A stretch of 19,357 nt of DNA from an uncultured Oscillospiraceae bacterium (GTDB taxonomy: Bacteria; Bacillota; Clostridia; Oscillospirales; Ruminococcaceae), in contig CAJTTH010000033.1 of the NCBI GenBank assembly GCA_910579125.1, forward strand, positions 1 through 19,357, given 5' to 3'. The notes beneath the pieces were generated by a model. That model saw only the letters and a list, made by a program, of their open reading frames with translations. It was not told the DNA's origin and searched no databases. Shown here piece after piece: positions 14,771 through 19,357 of the stretch. The translations under genes and the position numbers were made by a program. How positions within the stretch are numbered: position 1 is the stretch's first letter; each line of letters starts with the position of its first letter.

Positions 14771-15530
14771 CTACATGGACAGGCTGAAACGTCAGCTTGC
14801 AATAGATCTAAACTGTTCATCAAGCGACTTTGACCGCACGGAGAACGTTCTCACGGTCTCGGCGGCAAACGAGGGGCGGCGAATGTACTCCAAGGAGAAG
14901 TATTTCTTCCAGATGGCGACAATGGGCTCTAACGCCGTGATCTCCGCAGATGAAGCGCTGCACCCGTTTCTGCGTGAGTTTATGGCTGATAGGGCAGGAC
15001 ACCGGCTGTTTGAGCAGGAGAAGCTCGCCGTGCTGGAGTGTGAGCTGAATACGCACGGTTACAGGCTCTGCCGTTCGCACCATATGTGTCTGCCGAAATT
15101 CGATGTGAGCGTGCGCGGCGATTTTCCCGTGAAGTGGTTCAAATCGCGCGTGGAGCTTGCGTCGTTCTATGACGGACGTTTCCCGAACGCGCTCTGCGAG
15201 CGTTACCTCGAGGAGCGCCCCGACAGGATCGCCGTCTGCGCTTATGACGGCGGCGAGATAATGGGCATGGCGGGCTGCTCTGAGGACGCGCCGGGTTTTC
15301 TCCAGATAGGGATAGACGTGTTCCCACAATACCGCGGCAAGGGAGTGGGAACGTATCTTTCGCTGCTGATGAAGAACGAGATAATAAAACAAGGCGGAAT
15401 GCCCGTTTATGGTACGGCAGCGGCGAATATTTACTCGCAGAATATCGCCGTGAACTGCGGCTTTCGTCCTGCATGGGTCGAGATAGAGGCTGAAAAAATC
15501 GAAAAGAAGCCTGAGCGCTACGAAACATGA
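14760..15530 (+). CDS. GNAT-family N-acetyltransferase
   Basis: A 256-residue protein. The N-terminal half (1-150) has no motif I recognise. The GNAT fold is in the C-terminal half: RIAVCAYDGGEIMGMAGCSE (156-175), the acetyl-CoA loop IGIDVFPQYRGKGVG (183-197, with Q/R-x-x-G-x-G), then VYGTAAANIYSQNIAVNCGF, whose S-x-N-x-A...GF block closes the fold. It starts inside the preceding gene with GGAGGG about 5 bases upstream, so translation is coupled. It is the last gene of the tight run; terminators follow at 15659-15750. It may acetylate an amino-sugar of the polymer or an unrelated amine. Confidence 0.85.
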   Translation: MEIDYMDRLKRQLAIDLNCSSSDFDRTENVLTVSAANEGRRMYSKEKYFFQMATMGSNAVISADEALHPFLREFMADRAGHRLFEQEKLAVLECELNTHGYRLCRSHHMCLPKFDVSVRGDFPVKWFKSRVELASFYDGRFPNALCERYLEERPDRIAVCAYDGGEIMGMAGCSEDAPGFLQIGIDVFPQYRGKGVGTYLSLLMKNEIIKQGGMPVYGTAAANIYSQNIAVNCGFRPAWVEIEAEKIEKKPERYET

Positions 15531-15658
15531 GTCACAGATATGAAGCGGGACATGGAGGACTATAGCGAGAAACAATTTACATTCGGCAATAACAAAAGCG
15601 GAGCGTCAAAAGGGTGATATCCTTAACGGTGAAATCACCAAAAACCGAATAGAAAAGA
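15531..15658. other. Non-coding tail of the polysaccharide operon
   Basis: No supported gene. A 25-codon frame from ATG 15540 (MKRDMEDYSEKQFTF...) has a GGAGG only inside it and no convincing relatives. A 12-base palindrome, GGTGAAATCACC with near-symmetry, is present. It could be further element debris. Confidence 0.35.
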
Positions 15659-15696
15659 AAAATCCGCATGACTTATAAGTTGTGCGGATTTGTTTT
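15659..15696 (+). terminator. Terminator of the polysaccharide operon
   Basis: AAATCCGCA (15660-15668) pairs with TGCGGATTT (15683-15691) around a loop that itself contains ACTTATAAGT, followed by GTTTTC. It lies 128 bases after the GNAT gene. Confidence 0.75.
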
Positions 15697-15717
15697 CAGT
15701 AACATCTGAAACGGAAC

Positions 15718-15750
15718 AACCGCCAAACACGAAATTTGGCGGTTAATATT
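15718..15750. terminator. Bidirectional terminator, mainly for the LysR gene
   Basis: AACCGCCAAA / TTTGGCGGTT (15718-15727 with 15735-15744) around a 7-base loop, then TAATATTTTTT on the plus strand. It sits directly beyond the 3' end of the minus-strand LysR gene. Confidence 0.75.
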
Positions 15751-15752
15751 TT

Positions 15753-16635
15753 TTAAGTTTCACCAAAGACCTCTCGGACACCTTGCAAGAAAACCTCTGC
15801 CGCTTTTGTAAACATCTGATACTTCTTACAGACAAGGTATAACTCCGCATGGATTTTCGGCTCTAACGGGCGAAAACACATCCGCGTGTTATCGGTGTTC
15901 ACAAGTCTGTCAAATGTGAAAGCCGCACCGAAACCCTCATCTATCATCATTGCGGGCATTGTAATCAAATTAAAGGTGGAAATTATGTTAAGCGTTGAAA
16001 CGTCTCGTCCCAGCCAACCCGACAGTATGTTTCCCTCAAGCTGCTGATGAGCAACCCATACAGGCAGATCGCCTATATCGCTCGGTCGAACGGCAGACAG
16101 CTTAGCAAGCGGACAATCCTCCCGCATAAGCAGACCAAACTCGTCGTTCTGCGGAGCTTTGATGTAATCATACTTACTCATATCAATGGGCGCGACAAGC
16201 AAGCCGAAATCGAGCAGACCTTTGTTCAGACTGTCGGTAATCTCCGCAATACTGCCGCTGAAAAAATCATAGCGTATCTGTGGGTGAATTTCTTTCAGTG
16301 AAAGTAAAGTTTTTCCGAACAGTCGCATAATATGCGTTTCGACTGAGCCTATATGCATTGTTCCGCTTACCGTTTCATTAAAGGTTTTAAGTTCCGTTTC
16401 GGTGCGCTCGGACAATTCAATAATCTCTTTTGCGCGCTTGCGTAAAAACATTCCTTCTTCGGTAAGCGTTATCTTTCTGCTGCCGCGCATGAACAATTTT
16501 TTTTCCTGTTTCTCTTTCAAGCTCGGCAAGCTGCCTCGAAAGATTAGACTGCGTTGTGTGCAGAACGTCGGCGGCTTTGGTTATGTTTTCCTCCTGCGCA
16601 ACCGCAAGGAAATATTTCAGAACGCGAAATTCCAT
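15753..16635 (-). pseudogene. LysR-family regulator with a homopolymer frameshift
   Basis: The start at 16635 gives a full LysR helix-turn-helix: MEFRVLKYFLAVAQEENITK, then AADVLHTTQSNLSRQLAELERE. The frame is lost at a run of eight A on the minus strand (16497-16504 on plus). With seven A it would continue GKKLFMRG and then RKITLTEEGMFLRKRAKEII, exactly the rest of a LysR N-terminus, and run through a complete effector-binding domain to GVREVFGET. So one extra base separates residues 1-47 from the remaining about 246. It is either real inactivation, phase variation or slippage, or a sequencing error. GGGTG precedes the ATG. The gene is divergent from an alcohol dehydrogenase gene, which it probably controls. 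Confidence 0.88.
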
Positions 16636-16651
16636 AAAATCACCCTTTTAC

Positions 16652-16680
16652 ATTATATCACATTCTTCCATGAATGTAAA
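16652..16680 (-). promoter_or_regulatory. Promoter of the LysR gene
   Basis: On the minus strand: TTTACA (16675-16680), a 17-bp spacer, TATAAT (16652-16657), 17 bases before the ATG-proximal region. Its -35 overlaps the proposed LysR box at 16671-16683, the classical layout for autorepression. Confidence 0.75.
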
Positions 16681-16684
16681 GCAT
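16670..16684. promoter_or_regulatory. Proposed LysR-type binding box (T-N11-A)
   Basis: ATGAATGTAAAGCAT contains T-N11-A with partial dyad symmetry. Its centre is about 66 bases before the predicted start of alcohol dehydrogenase transcription, where LysR-type recognition sites usually lie. The same box, in better symmetry (ATGAATAATAATCAT), is found in the second promoter copy at 17961. Confidence 0.55.
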
Positions 16685-16707
16685 AGAAATATATGAAAAA
16701 GAAATAT

Positions 16708-16736
16708 TTGTAATTTTTTAAAAAACCTGCTATAAT
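16708..16736 (+). promoter_or_regulatory. Promoter of the alcohol dehydrogenase gene
   Basis: TTGTAA (16708-16713), 17-bp spacer, TATAAT (16731-16736); the start codon is at 16774 behind GAAAGGCGG. Confidence 0.8.
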
Positions 16737-16773
16737 ATATTTAAACCAAAAAATTCTGAAAGGCGGTTATTTT

Positions 16774-17897
16774 ATGAGTAACGGAGCATTTATTTATGAT
16801 ATTCCCACAAAGGTATACTTTGGAGCGGGACAGCTTAGTCATCTTGGCGAGGAGCTTGCGAAGTACGGCAAAAAGGTTTTGCTGACTTACGGCGGCTCAA
16901 TTAAAAAGTCGGGATTGTATGACAAGATTGTTGCTGAGGTCAAAAACGCCGGTCTTGAATTGCTGGAGTTGTCGGGAATTGAGCCTAATCCCCGTATTTC
17001 GTCCGTAAGAACGGGTGCGGAGATATGCAAAAAAGAGGGCGTTGACGTTCTGCTTGCGGTCGGCGGCGGCTTATTATGACGGTGACGCATGGGATATTCT
17101 TCTTCAAAAGGCTGACGTGAAGAAGTGCTTACCGATTGTGGACGTGCTGACATTAGCTGCCACAGGCTCGGAAATGGACGCGGGCGGGGTTATTTCAAAT
17201 CCCGATACTAAGGATAAAATCGGGCTTTCCTTTGCGCCTATGCTGCCTAACGTATCGTTTCACCTATTCCGTAAGCAAATACCAGACAGCCTGCGGCTCT
17301 GCGGATATTCTCTCGCATATTTTTGAAAGCTACTTTGTCCCCGCCGACGGAAGTATGTATACGCTCGACCGTTTCAAAGAGGGGATGATTAAAACCGTAA
17401 TGAAGTACGCGCCTGCCGCGCTTGAAGCTCTCGACAATTATGAAGCTCGGGAAAATTTGATGTGGGCTTCAACCTGGGCTATAAACGGCTTTACAGGAGC
17501 AAAACAAAATGTTGCGTGGAGCTGCCACCCCATGGAACACGAAATATCCGCAATTTATGATATTACCCACGGTCTTGGACTTGCGATTTTAACGCCGCGG
17601 TGGATGCGATATATTCTTGATGATAACACTCTCCCACGCTTTTATGATTACGGTGTGAATGTGTTCGGTATCGACAGTTCCTTACCCGCAAAGGAAGTCG
17701 CAGAGAAAAGTATTGCTTTGACCGAGGATTTTCTGTTCGGGAAGTTAGGACTTTCCTCCTCCTTTTCCGAAATCGGAATAGACGGCGCAAATTTCGACCT
17801 GATGGCAGAAAAAGCGGTAAGGCTCGGCGGTCTGGAACACGCTTTCAAGCCGCTTAATGCAGATGATGTAAAAGAAATTTTTAAAATGTGTTTGTAA
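16774..17897 (+). pseudogene. Iron-containing alcohol dehydrogenase (YqhD/butanol dehydrogenase type), two internal frame-breaking deletions
   Basis: Three reading frames together make one group III alcohol dehydrogenase. Frame 1 (from 16774) gives FIYDIPTKVYFGAGQLSHLG, LLTYGGSIKKSGLYDKI and LLAVGGG, then breaks near 17062-17071, where the family's S-x-I-D-x-x-K-x-I-A block is missing. Frame 2 resumes AAAYYDGDAWDILLQ, LTLAATGSEMDAGGVISNPD and APMLPNVSF, breaking near 17260 with loss of a few codons. Frame 3 has SADILSHIFESYF, with metal-ligand Asp and His, and HPMEHEISAIYDITHGLGLA, with the other two ligand His, through to the normal C-terminus. Loss of the cofactor-loop block makes a functional protein unlikely. 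Aldehyde reduction with NADPH is the ancestral role. The promoter and LysR box still look intact. Confidence 0.9.
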
Positions 17898-17911
17898 TAA
17901 TATTCTTCCTA

Positions 17912-17951
17912 AAATCAAAAACCGCAGATTCCCGTCTGCGGTTTTTGATTT
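17912..17951. terminator. Strong bidirectional terminator
   Basis: A perfect 17-bp stem (17912-17928 with 17935-17951; core ACCGCAGA/TCTGCGGT flanked by A- and T-runs) around TTCCCG, 14 bases after the dehydrogenase stop codon. Confidence 0.92.
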
Positions 17952-17960
17952 CCGATTACT

Positions 17961-18029
17961 ATGAATAATAATCATAGATATATATGAAAAAGAAATATTT
18001 GTAATTTTAGAAAAAAACCGTGCTATAAT
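17961..18029 (+). repeat. Promoter repeat, copy B
   Basis: A near copy of 16670-16736. It has the T-N11-A box ATGAATAATAATCAT (17961-17975), TTGTAA (17999-18004) and TATAAT (18024-18029), but a 19-bp spacer instead of 17. It lacks the reverse-strand promoter elements of the LysR side. It reads into gene fragments only. Confidence 0.85.
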
Positions 18030-18043
18030 TAAATTACAGAAAT

Positions 18044-18217
18044 GGGGCAGATGCCATTAATATAGACGCACTCGGTCACACCGAAGTAACTGTATCAGCA
18101 GTTTCCGCAACCTGCACTAAATCGGGGTTAACAGCGGGAATACGCTGCTCGGTTTGCGGAAAAATTCTTGTCGAGCAAAACACAACAGAAATCCTCTCGC
18201 ATACCTTAACGCTATGA
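18044..18217 (+). pseudogene. Fragment of a Cys-containing surface-repeat protein
   Basis: An open frame with no start codon reads INIDALGHTEVTVSAVSATC, then TKSGLTAGIRCSVCGKIL and LVEQNTTEILSHTLTL before a stop at 18215. The pattern GHTEV...ATCT..GLT.G..CSVCG..L...T....H is a recurring unit of large clostridial surface proteins (recalled resemblance). Only about one unit is left, placed behind promoter copy B and joined directly to a recombinase tail. Confidence 0.6.
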
Positions 18218-18422
18218 CCAACTTGCAACGGGATATGAGTCGGAACAATCTGAACTTCGCAATAAACTGACCGCCGAACTGCTTCAAGTGTTCATTCGCA
18301 GGATAGAGGTGTTCGAGAAGCCCGAAAAGTATTCGCGAACCTGCGGTAATACGATTGTGATCCATTACACCTTTGAATGCGACAAGGCATTCATAACAGC
18401 GGAACTCGGAAAACCCGCATAA
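18210..18422 (+). pseudogene. Serine recombinase C-terminal remnant
   Basis: The frame from 18213 reads YDQLATGYESEQSELRNKLT, then AELLQVFIRRIEVFEKPEKY and SRTCGNTIVIHYTF, ending at TAA 18420-18422. This is the coiled-coil plus C-terminal end of the large serine recombinases of Tn1549/TnpX-like elements. The catalytic and zinc-ribbon parts are gone, and the coiled-coil appears shortened between ELRNKL and TAELLQ. The frame is closed just upstream by the junction with the surface-repeat fragment. Confidence 0.7.
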
Positions 18423-18432
18423 CAAAACCAAT

Positions 18433-18455
18433 CCCGCAAGGCATAAACCTTGCGG
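18433..18455. terminator. Hairpin at the end of the recombinase remnant
   Basis: CCCGCAAGG / CCTTGCGGG with a 6-base loop. There is no T-run on the plus strand; on the minus strand a TTGGTTTTGTT tail follows, so termination may act on leftward transcripts from the pilin side. Confidence 0.6.
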
Positions 18456-18516
18456 GTGGTACATAAATCTTAATTCTCCGTTAGCGACATCACGCTAAAC
18501 CGCAGGCTCTCGATTT

Positions 18517-18732
18517 TTAAGGCCATGGTCTTACGTCAGCGGATAATACGCAGATTATCGTTATGACGCTTATACCCAACGCGCAAACCATTGAGATTAT
18601 GTCCACGATAGATGTGGGCGTTTCTCTTTTTACGGTGGGGTATTCCTTGATGCATTCAATCGCGTCGTGCCCGATAAGAGCAGCCTTTGACTTCAAGCGC
18701 TTAATGCTGAACTTGTGTCTTTTCTTTTGCAT
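18517..18732 (-). CDS. Small single-pass membrane protein, unknown
   Basis: A 71-residue protein with a strongly basic N-terminus (QKKRHKFSIKRLKSKA) and one membrane helix (about 42-63, IVDIISMVCALGISVITIICVL), ending in ADVRPWP. AGAGGTG precedes the ATG by about 7 bases. It lies 41 bases downstream of the prepilin gene on the same strand, so the two are probably co-transcribed. The positive-inside rule puts the N-terminus in the cytoplasm. I do not recognise the family; a pilus accessory role is only a guess from position. Confidence 0.55.
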   Translation of the reverse strand: MQKKRHKFSIKRLKSKAALIGHDAIECIKEYPTVKRETPTSIVDIISMVCALGISVITIICVLSADVRPWP

Positions 18733-18773
18733 TGTAATGCACCTCTTTAATCAATAAGCAACTGTTCTTCTCA

Positions 18774-19349
18774 TCAAGGTGTACTGGTAGTGGTAGTAGA
18801 AGAAGCGCCACCAGCCATTTTGAGCTTAGGAGATGTGCCGCAGATAATGCCATCGCTAGTCAAACCGTCGGTTTTACTGTCCCACGCGAAACTTCCAGCG
18901 GTGAAATCACTTGCGCCAGGCAAAGCAGTCGAAGCACTTGCCGCATCATAATAAACTGCGCCAAGAATTTTTCTGTCCTTGATATAAACTGTACCGTGAG
19001 AGTTATCAGTAAAACTATAATCATCTGTGATTCTCTGCGTCAGCTTTGCAACGTCAGATGCGTCGAAGTCGCTGTTCGTTGCACCGGTTTTAGTAATTGT
19101 AATCGTGTAAACCGTGCTTCCACCCGGAATCTTGCCGCCGTTTGCCTCAACTTCAGACATCCATGTAACAACGGTGTCAGCGAGAGACTTAGCTGTGGAG
19201 TCAACAGAGGTAACTCTGGACTTGGTTACCATGCCCATCATGGTGGGAACAAGGATAGCAGCAAGTACGCCGATGATCGCGATAACAACGATCAACTCAA
19301 CAAGCGTAAAGCCCTTTTTGGCTCTGAGAGCCTGAAGTTTCTTTATCAT
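18774..19349 (-). CDS. Type IV prepilin / pseudopilin
   Basis: A 191-residue pilin-like protein. The leader MIKKLQALRAKKG is followed by the prepilin-peptidase site and helix FTLVELIVVIAIIGVLAAIL, with the conserved Glu at mature position 5. The soluble domain (about 45-180) contains MSEVEANGGKIPGG and VYIKDRKILGAVYYD; no disulfide pair is evident (a single Cys near the end). The C-terminus is an unusual Ser/Thr tail, GGASSTTTTSTP. The ribosome site would lie at or beyond the window edge, so the start is taken from the leader. No assembly ATPase, platform protein or prepilin peptidase gene is in the window; they may lie beyond 19357. Confidence 0.9.
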   Translation of the reverse strand: MIKKLQALRAKKGFTLVELIVVIAIIGVLAAILVPTMMGMVTKSRVTSVDSTAKSLADTVVTWMSEVEANGGKIPGGSTVYTITITKTGATNSDFDASDVAKLTQRITDDYSFTDNSHGTVYIKDRKILGAVYYDAASASTALPGASDFTAGSFAWDSKTDGLTSDGIICGTSPKLKMAGGASSTTTTSTP

Positions 19350-19357
19350 AGTAAAGA

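Larger units (their letters stand above)
16670..16736 (+). repeat. Promoter repeat, copy A
   Basis: About 67 bases nearly identical to 17961-18029. They share the T-N11-A box, the core ATATATGAAAAAGAAATATT, the TTGTAATTTT block, an A-run and GCTATAAT. Confidence 0.85.

Noticed and set aside
14820..15575. A 251-codon open frame on the minus strand opposite the GNAT gene
   Set aside because: It lies wholly opposite a gene with clear motifs; the translation has no domain or signal, and no ribosome site was noted. It is a shadow from codon bias.

Overview
The window looks like a chromosomal segment of a Gram-positive anaerobe of the class Clostridia (Ruminococcus/Oscillospiraceae-like). This is inferred from AGGAGG-type ribosome sites, two NPxTG cell-wall sorting tails, EpsG- and TagG-type polysaccharide genes, a prepilin, and fragments of the conjugative-element genes common in that group. 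No rRNA, tRNA or CRISPR array was seen.

Layout. (1) 1-1060: debris of a mobile element. It holds a small element protein, a chimeric ORF joining an element protein to the tail of a wall-anchored protein, and the C-terminal end of a tyrosine recombinase. (2) 1145-15530: a surface-polysaccharide locus. A phosphoglycosyl transferase with its own promoter and leader hairpin starts it. A divergent, membrane-anchored Ig-like (BIG2) protein lies on the minus strand. Then come a GT4 glycosyltransferase, an EpsG-type polymerase with a strong promoter, and a wall-anchored protein whose codon use differs from its neighbours. A strong terminator-like hairpin follows. Nine tightly packed genes complete the locus: a COG5610-like C-terminal-domain protein, a GT2, a full-length HAD/COG5610 protein, an ABC exporter permease and ATPase, an aldose-epimerase-like protein, a low-molecular-weight tyrosine phosphatase, a Vat/CatB-type acetyltransferase and a GNAT acetyltransferase. 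(3) 15753-17897: a divergent LysR regulator / iron alcohol dehydrogenase pair. Both genes are frame-disrupted, although their promoters and a regulator box still look intact. (4) 17912-18455: a second copy of the alcohol dehydrogenase promoter, reading into a scrap of a surface-repeat protein joined directly to the tail of a serine recombinase. (5) 18517-19349, minus strand: a type IV prepilin and a small membrane protein.

Inferred cooperation: the phosphoglycosyl transferase loads the first sugar on the lipid carrier, GT4 and GT2 extend it, and EpsG may polymerise. The ABC pair exports glycan, and the acetyltransferases and the HAD/COG5610 proteins modify it. Having a Wzy/EpsG-type polymerase and a Wzm/Wzt-type exporter together without a visible flippase is unusual. 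The two COG5610-like proteins, one with the HAD half and one without, flank a glycosyltransferase and are the best candidates for undescribed chemistry here.
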